This document shows positions 1 to 11,860 of a stretch of 64,000 bases of DNA, in pieces. The stretch is from positions 3,736,001 to 3,800,000 of the forward strand of contig BSBM01000636.1 of the NCBI GenBank assembly GCA_027924585.1, given 5' to 3'. Source of the stretch: Larix kaempferi. Taxonomy: Eukaryota; Streptophyta; Pinopsida; Pinales; Pinaceae. The notes beneath the pieces are model-generated. The model was not told the DNA's origin and did not search any database. It worked only from the letters and a program-made list of their open reading frames with translations. Each line of letters begins with the position of its first letter. Position 1 is the first letter of the stretch. Both the position numbers and the translations under genes were made by a program.

Positions 1-7
1 TAAATCT

Positions 8-34
8 ATCATATATATATATATATATATATGC
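8..34. repeat. (TA)n microsatellite
   Basis: A run of alternating T and A occupies most of the first 34 bases. It lies upstream of the primer-binding-site-like sequence of the chromovirus. No function is evident. Confidence 0.8.
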
Positions 35-100
35 ATTCCTAATATGTCTAATAAATGTCTCTATAATGCACAATGTTTGCAACTGATAAGATTTGAAAAG

Positions 101-112
101 TGGTAGCAGAGG
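101..112 (+). other. Primer binding site-like sequence (initiator Met tRNA)
   Basis: TGGTAGCAGAGG differs at two positions from TGGTATCAGAGC, the exact PBS seen in the copia element at 1943. It precedes the gag-coding region in the right orientation. No recognisable LTR end abuts it. Confidence 0.4.
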
Positions 113-631
113 GAAACAGTCAGGGGAAAGAGTTTCTAAGGAAAAATGGTAACCATGAATGATGCTTAGGATCCTTATGAGCATGATGATGATGTTCTAG
201 GAGAGAACATGCAAGAATAAAATGATGAGACTGAATCCAATGGGAGAAGGGACCAAATAACTCATCAGAATTTGGTTGAAACCATGATAAGCTTTAATGA
301 AATATTGATGAAGGCTCAGGAGGAACAAAACCATCTCAATGCTGCTATTTTGCAGAGCCTCACTGATATGTAGAAGAGGATAAACCTTGGTTCCAACCCA
401 AGAAATGTAGGTAAAGAAGGAATAGATGGAGAGAGTTGCTCTAGAGGTCGTTCTAGGAAGAGGACTCCAAGCCCAAAAAAGAGTTATGTGAGCAAAAATC
501 ATAGAACACCCTCCTCAAGATATTCTTCCAGCAGGTCATGTGACTCTAGAGGTTATTGAAGAAGTCCAATGCATACTTCTAAGAGATTTGAAGGAAGAAA
601 TAAATTCAAATAAATTTTACAGGGAGAATTC

Positions 632-1337
632 AGGAAGGCAAGGCCTCCCACATTTGACGGAGAAGGTAAGACTGGCCAAGAGGAAGAAGCATGGCTTCTT
701 GGGGGGAAGAAATATTTCAGGATTCATGATTACTCAGGAAATGAAAAGGCCAGAATTTCCATTTACAATCTAAATGGCAGAGCTTCAATTTGGTGGTATC
801 ACCTCATGCAAGTAAAAGGGATCAATGAAAGGAGGATCAACTGGGAGCAATTTAAGAAGTATTTCAAGGAAACATACCTTTCTGCTAGGTATTATGACAG
901 CAAGAGGAAAGAATTAAATGAACTCAAGTTGGGACAGAAATCTATGGAAGAATATGTCCACAATTTTTTGGAGTTGTTGAGGTATGTAGATTACATTAAG
1001 GATGAAAGGATAAAAATCCAATGCTTCCTTGGAAGTCTACCTCAAAATTTCAGAGATAGGATTGAGTTTGTTAATCCACCAAGTCTTGATGAAGCCATTA
1101 GGATGGAAATGCATTGCTATGAGCAGAGTAAAGGAAAATCAGAGGTTCACCCAGCATGGAAAGGAAAGCCAAATGGGAGGTTTGATCAAAGGAAAAGTGG
1201 ATTTAAGCCACCATTCAAAAATCAGCCAAGGAATTTTCCATAGGGCCAACAAGCACGAAGTGGGAACAAACAAACAGTGGCAGGAAAAAAAACATCAAAA
1301 GGGCCACTTCAGTGTTGGGGATGTGGAGGAAACCACA
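632..1337 (+). pseudogene. Chromovirus gag fragment, cut inside its zinc knuckle
   Basis: The frame reads from about 632, with an RKPPTFDGEG-type start, through a retrotransposon gag (capsid) domain containing WEQFKKYFKETY and a YVHNFLELLRYV stretch. A basic region follows. A TAG at 1241-1243 (CAG in related sequences) interrupts it. It then enters a CCHC zinc knuckle (CWGCGGNH at about 1312-1336), which would bind genomic RNA in the capsid. The copia element begins at 1338 and the knuckle's last Cys lies at about 8134. Bases 113-631 hold further degenerate gag-like sequence with stops in every frame I tried. Confidence 0.75.
1333..1337. repeat. Target site duplication CCACA, left copy
   Basis: CCACA directly precedes the 5' LTR of the copia element. 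The same five bases follow the 3' LTR at 8121-8125. Removing the element and one copy restores a continuous zinc-knuckle reading of the host gag. Confidence 0.9.
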
Positions 1338-1942
1338 TGTTGATGTATATGTAACTTCGGAATGTATTTCATCTATGTATTTCATATATATTTATTGTAC
1401 CTTTATTAGAGATGTGTTATTCCTCTATAAGGAAGTGTCGTCATGTGGATAGACAAGTGTCGCAAGTGTGTGTACTTGCCGATGGGTTATTAGACCACCA
1501 TGTGTGGGGTCGGCCCTAAAATATATATTATATTGTGGATGCACCTAGCTAGAAAAGTCAACCCCATAAGGTCACTGGGCAAACAGGTTAGTATAAATAG
1601 AGATCAGGAGATCTCTATTTAGATCATTAAGAAAGTCATCTCTCTCTCACTCGAAAAGTGGCGCACTAGTGAGGAGGAGGATCATCTGCATCTAGGAGAC
1701 TATCTCAAGTGTATTTTGGTTGTACTTTGGTTGAGCCATTGCTCTCTCTATCTCTGAGGAAGTTGTGGGGTTTTTCACCTTAGGGTTTTCCCCACGGAAA
1801 CTTTGTGTCTCTTGTCTCTCATGCTTTTGATTCTTGTGATGCTTGTCATGCTTATCGTGATTGTCATGCATTGATATACTGTATATGTTATTCTCTCAGT
1901 GAATATCCTAGAGTATTGTGAATTAATGCTCAAAATTTAACA
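1338..1942 (+). repeat. Copia 5' LTR
   Basis: 605 bp with TG...CA ends. TATAAATAG at 1592-1600 is a good promoter TATA box, followed by a short palindromic AGATCAGGAGATCT. It matches the 3' LTR over its full length. Confidence 0.95.
1592..1600 (+). promoter_or_regulatory. LTR TATA box
   Basis: TATAAATAG in the 5' LTR, conserved at 7770-7778 in the 3' LTR. It would start the copia genomic RNA about 30 bases downstream. Confidence 0.7.
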
Positions 1943-1954
1943 TGGTATCAGAGC
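1943..1954 (+). other. Copia primer binding site (initiator Met tRNA)
   Basis: TGGTATCAGAGC begins directly after the 5' LTR and is the canonical plant initiator-Met PBS. Minus-strand cDNA synthesis would start here. Confidence 0.95.
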
Positions 1955-2518
1955 TAACCTTAGAAGAAGACATTTTGCAGTGACGGAAACTTGAGTTTCT
2001 TGTTTATTGGGTTCTCTCCACAGATTTTGGAAAAGAAGTATAGTAGATTGACTCTACTCATCAAGGAGAATCTATCGGTACAATCAGAATTTAATTCTGA
2101 GCATTTTCAGATTTGGCCCTAAAAATTAGGGTTTCCACAAAAATAGGAATTTCTGAAATCTGAAGACATCGCTGGAAGCTCCTTGCAAAAATCAAAGTTT
2201 AGAGATTTGGATTGAGATTTTTGGCTGGGTAGATCTCCGGGAAACTCAAACCCTAATTTAGGGCTCTCCCTAGTAAACCCGAGAGGACAAAAAAAAGGCA
2301 AATCTGAAGGGTAAAGCTTTGTTGATCTCAAATTCTGAATACACCAGGCTGATCAGCTCATCAAGGCTCACCTTTCTATCCTTTCAGAAAATTGAAATTC
2401 ACATTTTGAATTTTTAGGGTTTTTTTGACAAACCCTAATCCGGGACCAGATCCAGTTTTCAGCATTTCAAGTGGTAAGACCTAAATATTTTCTATTTCCA
2501 TTTAAAGTACTATTTAAG

Positions 2519-5500
2519 ATGTCTCACCACACCAAGCTTGAAGGAGCTGATAACTTCCGAGCTTGGAAGTATAGGATTGGATTCATCCTGGAAGAGAATG
2601 AGTTGGACTCATATGTAAAAGAAGACATCCCTATCCCAGAGGATGAAGAGGCTAAGGTATTGCATAAGAAAAACTTGGTCAAGGCAAAGAGAATCATTGC
2701 TGATTCTATCAAAGACCATCTCATACCCCATGTGTCTTCTCTAAAGACTCCCAAGGAGATGTTTGACTCTTTGACCAAGCTATTTGAAGGGAAGAACATA
2801 AATCGGAAGATGACCCTGCGGAACCAATTGAAAGGAGTAAAGTTTCAGAATGGAGAAACCATTCAATCTTATTTTTCAAGGGTCTCCCAGATAAAGGAAC
2901 AACTAGAAGCAGTGGATGAAATGGTGGAGAATGGTGAAGTGGTGATGACCACTCTAAATGGCCTACCCAGGTCATGGGATTCCTTTATTCAAGGAATTTG
3001 TGCAAGGAAGAAGTTGATCTCCTTCAACAGATTGCGGGAAGAATGCTCTCAAGAAGAAGCTAGGCTTGTGGCCCGAGAAGAAAAGATGGGAAATGAAGAT
3101 CAAGCTCTCACAGCACATGTACCTGGGCTCAAGAAGAACTTACTCTCCATCTCTGCATTGGATGCAAAAGGTATCAGGGTTGCATTTGTGGATGGACAAG
3201 TCCTAATGTGGCCAAAGGGAAAGAACATAGATGATGCAGTAGTGATTGGAGAGCAAGAGGGAGGTTTGTATAAATTGAAGCGACAACCTGAACATGCCAT
3301 GGTACATGAATCCATGGAGCCAAGTGAACTTTGGCATAGAGGACTTGCTCATATGCACTATAGGGCACTTCCAATTGCAAGCAAGGCTGTAGAGGGTCTT
3401 CCTGAAATCAAGACCAAACATGAAGGTGTTTGCAAATGATGTGCAAAAGGTAAGAACATTAAGAAGGCTTTCCCAAGCAGTGAAAGCAAGGCAAAAGACA
3501 TCCTGGAAATCATCCACTCAGATGTATGTGGTCCTATGTCATCCAGTTCTCTGAGTGGGTATGTTTACTATGTCTCATTTATTGATGACTTCTCCAGGAA
3601 GACTTGGGTATACTTCTTGAAGAGCAAAGATGAGGTGTTTGATAAATTCAAGGAATTCAAAACCTTGATGGAGAATCAAACTGACAAGAAGATCAAAACA
3701 TTCAGATCCGACAATGGTGGAGAATTCACCTTAGGTGACTTCAAGAAGCTTTGTAGTGATTCAGGTATTACGAGGGAGTTGACTACTCCTTATAATCCTC
3801 AACATAATGGAGTTGCAGAAAGGAAGAACAGAACAATCATGGAAGCAGCAAGGGCAATGTTGCATGACAAGGATCTACCTATGCATCTATGGGCATAAAC
3901 AGCTAGAACAGCTGTATATGTGCAAAACAGAACACCCCACAAGATATTGGATAACAAGACACCAGAAGAGGTCTTTTCTGGTAATAAACCTGAAGTCATC
4001 CATCTCAGAATATTTGGTTGTCCAGTATACACTCATGTCCCAAAGGAAAAGAGGACTAAACTAGATCCTTCAGGAAAGAAGGGTATCTTTGTGGGTTACA
4101 GTGAAAGGTCGAAGGCTTACAGAATATACTTTCTAGGGTTCAAGAAGATTGATGTCAACAAGGATGTAACATTTGATGAAAACTCAGCCTTCATCAAATC
4201 AAGGAAGGCGCCTATCGAAGTTTATGAAGAACCTAAGGAATGTAGATTTCAAGACACTACCATGACTGAAGCAGTTCCAGAAGTTGTTCGTGAGTTTGAA
4301 GATCCGCAAGAACCTATAGATCCACCCCGTGAGGATAACTCTCACAAGAGGAAACCTGCATGGGCTAGAGAGCTCATTCAAGATGCAGAAATATTTGGCA
4401 TTCCAGAAGAAGAACACAGAGCAAAGAAGAGAACCAGATCACATACTAGCTATGTTGCTTTACTCTGTGACATTATGAACAAAGAGCCTTCCAGTTATGA
4501 AGAAGCAACGGAAAAGAAAGAATGGAAGGATGCCATGGTTGAGGAATACCAATCAATAATGAAGAATGATGTTTGGGATGTTGTACCAAGACCTAAAGAG
4601 AAGTATATTGTGACTTCTAAATGGATCTACAAAATCAAGCATGCTGCAGATGGCAGTGTAGAGAAATACAAAGCAAGATTCGTAGCTCATGGCTTCTCTT
4701 AGAAAGAGGGAATATATTATGAAGAAAATTTTGCACCTGTAGCCAGGTATACTTCCATCAGAACAGTACTTGCCCTGGCTGCAGCGATGAAATGGAAAAT
4801 ACACTAGATGGATGTCAAGATTTCCTTCTTGAATGGTGTAGTTGAAGAGGAAGTATATGTGGAGCAGCCATTCGGTTTCGAAATACATGACAAGGAGTCG
4901 TATGTGTGCATATTGAAGAAATCCTTGTATGGCTTGAAGCAAGCTCCCAGAACTTGGTATGGCAGGATGGATAGTTTCCTATCTAGTTTGGGCTTTACCA
5001 AGAGTAAAGCGGATTCCAACCTTTACTACAAGGTTGAGGAAGGGAATCCTGTGATTCTACTCCTGTATGTGGATGACTTATTTGTAACAGGAGATGACAG
5101 ATTGATTGTAGATACGAAGAGGAAGCTTGCTGCTGAGTTCGATATGAAAGATTTGGGAATGATGCATTATTTCCTAGGTATGGAGGTGTGGCAGAATTCA
5201 GGTGGGATCTTCCTTGGTCAAGGGAAGTACACAGTAGATATCCTGAAGAGATTCGGGATGATGGATTGCAAGGCCATGGCCACACCTATGGCATCGAATC
5301 TGAAGCTTCTATGTGATGCTTCATCTGAGCCGGTTGATGTGTCTATGTATCGTCAGATGATTGGGTCCTTGATGTACGTGACGAACAAGAGACTAGATAT
5401 TTGCTTTGCGTTGAACACATTGAGTCAGTTCCTGACAGATCCGAGGAGTGTTCATCTGGTTGCTGTAAAGCATGTTCTGAGGTACCTGAAGGGTACAGTG

Positions 5501-6027
5501 GATTATGGGCTCAAGTATGAGGTGAATCAAAAGTTTAACCTGCAGGGTTATGTTGATTCAGATTGGGCTGGCAGTGCTGCAGATAGGAAGAGCACATTTG
5601 GGTGTTGCTTCAGTATCGGATCAGGTGTGATCTCCTGGTTTAGCAGGAAGCAGTCCTGTGTAGCACTGAGTATAGCTGAGGCAGAGTATGTTGCAGCCTG
5701 TTTAGCTAGTTGTAGGAAGTATGGCTATGGAAGCTACTGTCTGAATTATTTGATCTCCCGTTGGATGTTACTGGTATCTTCTATGATAACCAGAGTTGTG
5801 TGAAGATGTCAGAGAACCCAGTGTTTCATGACAGGTTGAAACACATAGAGATCAAATATCACTATATCAGGGATATGGTACAGAGAGGAGCTGTGAAGCT
5901 CCTGTATGTTGCGACGGACGAGCAGATTGCAGATGTGCTGACGAAGCCACTAGCCAGGGTGAAGTTCGATTACTTCGGAGAGAGGCTTGGTGTTCTTTGG
6001 ATTGATGACACTTCGAGGAAGAAGTGA
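2519..6027 (+). pseudogene. Copia gag-pol polyprotein, internally deleted, with stops and a frameshift
   Basis: The likely start is the ATG at 2519 (MSHHTKLEGADNF), opening a UBN2-type gag. At about 3117 gag runs directly into the segment that normally follows the protease (VPGLKKNLLS), so the zinc knuckle and protease catalytic region are deleted in frame. Then come the pre-integrase domain, integrase core with Asp, Asp and Glu visible (HSDVCGP, RSDNGGEF, ERKNRT), RT with intact YVDD at 5066-5077, and a copia RNaseH (VDSDWAG, SIAEAEY, ADVLTKPL). In-frame stops lie at 3437, 3896, 4700 and 4805. A frameshift at about 5714-5716 separates the final RNaseH part, ending at 6027. It cannot make its own protease. 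Confidence 0.92.
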
Positions 6028-6144
6028 TGGACACATTTGCTGAAGCCATTCCAAGCATGTTGGAAGGATGGTCCTTCACATGGCTGTGGATGTAAGCATT
6101 GGATGATGAGCATCAGGATGATGTTCTAGTTTCTACTGTGTATG

Positions 6145-6350
6145 ATCAGTTGGATCATTTATATGTATGTACACATCATGTTGGATGCTGGATATCATCA
6201 GTTGGATCATTTATATGTATGTACGCATCATGTTGGATGCTGGATATGATCAGTTGGATCATTTATATGTATGTACGCATCATGTTGGATGCTGGATATG
6301 ATCGGTTGGATCATGTGTATGTATTTTGTATAAGCATCATATTGGATGCT
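6145..6350 (+). repeat. 52-bp tandem repeat in the copia 3' region
   Basis: ATCAGTTGG or ATCGGTTGG recurs at 6145, 6197, 6249 and 6301, exactly 52 bases apart, with the intervening sequence well conserved. More decayed GATCA/GTATCAGGT units continue to about 6530. Confidence 0.9.
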
Positions 6351-6699
6351 TGGACCATGTATCTGTATATGTATCAGGTGGATACATTGTATAATCAGGT
6401 AGATCATGTATGTTGATATGTATCAGGTATTTGTATTTGTATCAGGTGGATACACTGTATGATCAAGTGGATCATGTATGATGATATGTATCAGGTATAT
6501 ACTTGGTATGCATCAGGTAGATGCATTGTATGATTAGGATGAACATGGATGACGGGCTTCAGGATGTTTCTCCAGATGACATGCAGTAGGATGTTGCAGT
6601 GATGATGATTAGGATGATCATGTGTATTTCAGGATGATGTATGGTTAGTATCAGGTTGATACTCTGTGGCCGTGGAACAGGTTGTGCAGATAAGCATGT

Positions 6700-7310
6700 A
6701 ATTTGTGCCCTAGGAGATTTGCAGATAGTATTTCGAGGTTTTGCCTATGGCATGTAATTTGTACCCTGGGATATCTGGAAAATGCTCTTTCGAGGTTTTG
6801 CTTGGGAGGACATATAATTTGTGCCCTGGGAGATCTGCAGATAGTCTTTCGAGGTTTTTCCAATGGAATCTAATTTGTGCCCTGGGATATCTGGCAGATG
6901 CTCTTTTGAGGTTTTGTCCTATGGCATGTAATTTGTGCCCTGGGAGATCCGATAGGTTGAGCCGTGTGCTCGTAATCAGTCTTGGGATGCTCTTTCGAGG
7001 TTTTTCCATGACCACATGTAATTTGTGCCCTAGGAGATCCGATAGGTTGAGCCTTGTGCTCGTAATCAGTCCTGGGATGCTCTTTCGAGGTTTTGTGGTG
7101 ACCACATGTAATTTGTGCCCTGGGAGATCCGATAGGTTGAGCCTTGTGCTCGTAATTAGTCTTGGGATTCTCTTTCGAGGTTTTGTGGTGGGGTCACATG
7201 TAATAAGTCCTGGAGATCTGAACAGGATGAAAAAGGCCTCAGATGCTCTTTAGGTTTCTTGCTAGTCAAGAGACTCTTTTAAGGTTTTGTGACGCACGTA
7301 ATAAGTCCTG
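6700..7310 (+). repeat. Second tandem array in the copia 3' region, two unit lengths
   Basis: Units opening AATTTGTGCCC start at 6700, 6756, 6816, 6872, 6930, 7020 and 7110, with a diverged start at 7202. Spacings are 56, 60, 56, 58, 90, 90 and 92 bases. Each unit contains TTTCGAGGTTTT. The longer units gained an internal segment (GATAGGTTGAGCC...). The array fills most of the DNA between the pol stop and the 3' LTR. Confidence 0.9.
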
Positions 7311-7506
7311 AGATTTCCATAGTATGGCCAGTGATGACGAAGACCTGTAGGTGGTGGGCCTACATCCAGTATGAAAAAGGACTGGCTCTGTAGAACTTCC
7401 TATGACCAGTAGATTCAGAGATTGATTGAGATAGCAGCAGCAGTGATGATGATCCAGAGAAGAAGACTTGTCTAGCAGATCTGTGTCGAGAAATACCTTC
7501 CTAGTT

Positions 7507-7515
7507 AAGAGGGAA
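7507..7515 (+). other. Copia polypurine tract
   Basis: AAGAGGGAA abuts the 3' LTR and would prime plus-strand DNA synthesis. Confidence 0.85.
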
Positions 7516-8120
7516 TGTTGATGTATATGTAACTCTGGAATGTATTTCATCTATGTATTTCATATATATTTATTGTACCCTTATTAGAGATGTGTTATTC
7601 CTCTATAAGGAAGTGTCGTCATGTGGATTGAAAAGTGTCGCAAGTGTGTGTACTTGCTGATGGGTTATTAGACCACCATGTGTGGGGTCAGCCCTAAAAT
7701 ATATATTATATTGTGGATGTACCTAGCTAGACAAGTCGGCCCCATAAGGTCACTGGGAAAACAGGTTAGTATAAATAGAGATCAGGAGATCTCTATTTAG
7801 ATCATTCAGAAAGTCATCTCTCTCTCACTCAGAAAGTGGCGCACTAGTGAGGAGGAGGATCATCTACATCTAGGAGACTATCTCAAGTGTATTTTGGTTG
7901 TACTTTGGTTGAGCCATTGCTCTCTCTATCTCTGAGGAAGTTGTGGGGTTTTTCACCTTAGGGTTTTCCCCACGGAAACTCTGTGTCTCTTGTCTCTCAT
8001 GCTTTTGATTCTTGTGATGCTTGTCATGCTTATTGTGATTGTCATGCATTGATATACTGTATATGTTATTCTCTCAGTGAAGATCCTAGAGTATTGTGAA
8101 TTAATGCTCAAAATTTAACA
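7516..8120 (+). repeat. Copia 3' LTR
   Basis: 605 bp, same length as the 5' LTR, TG...CA ends, followed by the target duplication CCACA at 8121-8125. Confidence 0.95.
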
Positions 8121-8125
8121 CCACA

Positions 8126-8708
8126 TGCCTAAAGGTTGTCCACATTGGAGGGAGAATCCCCAGAGCTTGCGCAACTTAAAAGGAGCAGCTATAGTGGAGG
8201 ATATGGAAAAGGAAATGCCTTGAATTTATGCAGCGTTGGATAATCATCAGGCATACCATCAAGTAGCAGTGGTGGAAGTTGAAGATAAGATTTCTAAGCA
8301 ATCTATTTCTGTTTTGATTAATCTAGGATCTACTCATAGTTATGTTTCTCCAAAATTGGTTGAAGGTTGTTCTCTTAGAAAAATGAAGCATAGTAAGTCG
8401 TGGTTCGTTCAATTAGCCACAGGGACCAAGAGGAAAGTGAGTGAGGTGGTGATGGAGTGCCCCATGGAGTTGAATGGATTCCTCACAAAAGTAAATTTGA
8501 ATATCCTACCATTAGGATCTTATGATGCTATAATTGGTATGGATTGGTTGGAAACGAATAGACCCAAGATAGATTGCTATGAAAAGGTACTTGAATGCAT
8601 TGATGAAGAGGGAAGACCAAGATTGGTAAGAGAAATTCCCAAGCAAGTCTCAGTAAGACATATTTTAGCCTTGTTATCACCTATTTTGCACCATAGTTGG
8701 ATTATCTG
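8126..8708 (+). pseudogene. Chromovirus gag end and aspartic protease
   Basis: Reading resumes in the host gypsy element with the last part of the zinc knuckle (MPKGC) and a linker with a TGA near 8221. A retroviral-type protease follows, with ISVLINLGSTHSYVSP and IIGMDWLETN. The family active site is Asp-Thr/Ser-Gly. Here the Asp position reads Asn (INLGST), consistent with a G-to-A change, so the enzyme would be inactive. The frame decays after about 8660. Confidence 0.75.
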
Positions 8709-9996
8709 AAGAACCGCCATCTGACAAACATGATGAATGTTTGTACTCCAGTGTATCAGATGATCCAGCATTTGTGCCTAGCCAATTTTGGCTAGTCAGT
8801 TTTGTTTTTTTAGTCAACATGACCATGGCCCCACGGGGTTTGTAATAAAGTGTGCTAGTAGGATTTTGAGTGTCTCAGTTCCCCATGACTTGATTAAGAA
8901 ACTAAGGTATTCCAGGGAGTTTTTTCCCTTGTCAATTATACTTTGCCTGTAGCCGAGCTATAATCGATGAGGTTTTCTCCCGCTTCCTCCAAAGCTGGAA
9001 TGCTCGATTTTGAAAATTTTAGCCATGGGGGGTTATTAGAGTCCAACTGATGTATATAATCCTACTAGAAACTATTAGAATAGGTTTTGGTCATGTCCTA
9101 GGTCCCTAGGACCCTCATAAAATATTTTTAAAATTTTTTACCAGGTCCTCCGGTTTTGGGTTTTTAATTATTTTTAAATTTTAAATAAATTTCTCTATAG
9201 TTTAAATGGAGAAATTTCAATTTGTAATATGTCAGTCATCTGGGATACGAATTCAATGATTAAAGGCTCCAACCTTAAGCCAAAAATCATTCATGATCCC
9301 CGGACCAGTTTATCCTAAGTTTCGGATGTCAATTCGGCCTCATAATTAATAATTTCTCAAAAAACCCAGTTACTGAGAAATTATGAATTAAATTATTAAA
9401 AAATTATTATTTTGGAGATAATCCAAATCTCTCCAAAATAATCCAAATTGATTAAAATAAAAGACTAATTGACATGGTACTGGGAATTGAAGATGATTCC
9501 ATTCAACTCCACTGAGCTTCAGTCAACTCTCCAGTCAGCACAAGAGATCTCCATCAAGTGAATTCGCCCTCCTCTATCAGAAATTCGTTTTGGTGATTTG
9601 GCACATGGTGATTGGGTTGTTGAGTTACATTAATTGCTAAAGTGGGCACCCTCCTTAATGTGTGGCCACCTCATGGCTTGGCTCTTAGCATAACTCAAAG
9701 CATATCCCTATTTTCACTCACCTTACTCCTCCTTTAGCTCACACATTGTCTCTTGAGGACTCACACATTTGTGAGGTGGAGGATTGGTATTGGAGGGTGA
9801 TACTACCAAGGATTGAGTGGGGGGAGCCTTGCCTAGGTGGAGGCCACCTCCCCACTCTCAACCACTTGAAACTCGAGTTCTTCCATAAGTTAAGCATTGG
9901 TTGTGACTCCAAGCATATATTTAATGGATTTTGATTGGGTTTTTGGCTCTCCTTATGCTAGATTCGAATTTAGGGTAGACTGGGTCTTGGTTTTTG

Positions 9997-10095
9997 TATA
10001 AGTAGAGGCTCTTTGAGCTCTCTTCCTCATGGAGATTTTGAGCATGAACACTCTGCCCAAATATCAGTGTAATATTTGTTTGATTTTTGAATAAA
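9997..10095 (+). promoter_or_regulatory. TATA box and polyadenylation signal of an LTR-like sequence
   Basis: TATAAGTAG at 9997-10005 is followed 85 bases later by AATAAA at 10090-10095. This matches the U3-R-U5 layout of a plant LTR. The element it belongs to is not identified. Confidence 0.45.
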
Positions 10096-10490
10096 GAAGT
10101 GACTTTGGAGGTCCATGCAAGCGTCTTTGGGGTTGTCTTTCACATTTTCTTGGTGATATCTTTCTCACCTTACCTTTTATTTCAAGCATTACATTATTCA
10201 GTATATGTTCTACATTCTTAGAAATATATTGTTCGGTTTGGCTTGTTTAATTTGTGAGGGTTTTGCAGGATTAGCACAAGGTGGAGAATGGCTTGGAGAT
10301 CAAGTTAATCTTTGCTCATCAATGGATATTAGCACCTAATCAACATCTTTTGCAAGTTTTCAAAGTTCTTCTCATCTCAAGAGAAGAAACATAAAGAGGA
10401 GACTTGCCTCTTCCTCCATCAACAAACAGTTACTACATTCTTTGGTTACAACACACTTTTAAATCTTCTTTCTGCAATTCTATATGAAAA

Positions 10491-10665
10491 GTTTTGACTT
10501 GAGATAGCACCTTGGGATTTCATCCCAAGGGCCACATTGTTTTGTGGTTTCTTCTCTATCCTCATTAGCACCCTACGGACATCTAGCTAGCTTGAAGGTT
10601 TTCTTGGGCTAGTGTTCTAGTGATCACCTTGTTCGGAGGTTGATCCCACCGTTGTTTCATTTGGT
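10491..10665 (+). repeat. Dispersed direct repeat, copy 1
   Basis: The stretch opening CTTGACTTGAGATA, with GGGATTTCATCCCAAGG and later TTCTAGTG, is repeated at 11684-11860 with about 75-80% similarity by eye. It is noncoding and about 175 bp long. Confidence 0.8.
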
Positions 10666-11683
10666 TTTCTTGAATTGCTTTGGCCTTTCTCAGTCTCGTT
10701 TTTGCCTCTCTTCATCCATTCATTTTTTCTCTTCAAAGCCTCATCTTCCTCCTCTTTTTATTCTTCTTCCCTTATTCTTTTTTGCCTTGGAGCTCTCTCT
10801 CCATCTTGCTCTTGCTCCTCTTCTTCTTTTCATCCTAGTCTTCTTTTGTTTTGCTCCTCCTCCCTTCCTACCATTCGCTCCTCATCTCCTCCTCTCGTCC
10901 AAGTCTTTCCCTCCTCTCATCCAAGTGCCTTTAATCCCTAAAAACCACATAAAAACAACATTTAGTTTGCTATCAATAGTTAGTTGTTATTTGTTTATAA
11001 GTTGCATTGTTAGATCTAGTTCATTTTTAAGTGTTAGCTTACAATTATTTTGTTAGTTTTGATTTGTATAGTGGTTCTCATTCAAAAGTTTAAAGTTCCC
11101 TACAAAAATATTTCCATTTTTTTGTCATAGTTTAGATCTCTTTCTTAGCATTTTAGGCTTTGTTTGCTTGCTGATTCATTTTATCATTTAAATAAATTAA
11201 AGTTGAATCTCATGCCATCTAGCATCTTAGACTTCATATTTCAAGCCTAAGTTCATATAGTTCCAATTACTAGATTTCTTTTGATTTGGTATAATGCTAA
11301 AGGGTGCTTGTAGTTTGAAATCTTTGTTGTGTGTAGGTTTGAGACAAAGCTAGATCCAAAAGAAAACTTGAAGTGGAAGGAGAAAATCAAGAGAAGAGAA
11401 ACTTGGAACCAAGCATCAAACCAATAAATTCAATATTCTCCTTTTTTGATTGTAAAACTCTTAAGAGTTTCAAAGTTCATCTCCATTTCTATTATCTCTT
11501 CTAAAGGTTGAAAATCCAAAATACTGTAAACTGAGTAATAAAAAGGCTAGGTGGGATAGTGCCTACCACACTTAGTTTCTCCTTCCCCATTTGGGGATGT
11601 TTGTCCATGCATGCTTTAGTTAGATTCATTTCAAGTTCTTAGATTAAATTTTACTTTCAGTACTTAGATTAGTCCTCTTTCAA

Positions 11684-11860
11684 GTCTTGACTTGAGATAA
11701 TATCCTTGGGATTTCATCCCAAGGGTAGGGCCACATAATTTTGTGGTTACTTCTCTTTCGCCATTAGACTCCTTGTCGAAACTCAACTAGCTGGAATTTC
11801 TCAAGGACTGGTGGTTCTAGTGGTCATCCTTGTTTGGAGGTGTATCCCACCTTGTTGTTT
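11684..11860 (+). repeat. Dispersed direct repeat, copy 2
   Basis: Second copy of the 10491-10665 repeat, about 1.19 kb downstream. The palindromic core TTGGGATTTCATCCCAA is kept in both. Confidence 0.8.

Larger units (their letters stand above)
1338..8120 (+). mobile_element. Complete but defective Ty1/copia retrotransposon, 6.78 kb
   Basis: Two direct LTRs of 605 bp each (1338-1942, 7516-8120) begin TGTTGATG and end TTTAACA. The 5-bp target duplication CCACA is present at 1333-1337 and 8121-8125. An exact initiator-Met PBS and a purine tract AAGAGGGAA are in place. The polyprotein lies between, followed by about 1.5 kb of noncoding tandem repeats. The LTRs differ at about 19 positions by eye (about 97% identity), so the insertion is fairly recent relative to its host element. 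Domain order (integrase before RT) and sequence place it in copia. Confidence 0.95.

Noticed and set aside
6099-6416. 105-codon frame across the 52-bp repeats
   Set aside because: Translation of a noncoding tandem array in the copia 3' region; the period is not a multiple of three.
10640-11056. 138-codon open frame rich in Phe, Leu, Ser and Pro
   Set aside because: It is a translation of a CT-rich stretch overlapping a noncoding direct repeat; no family signature.
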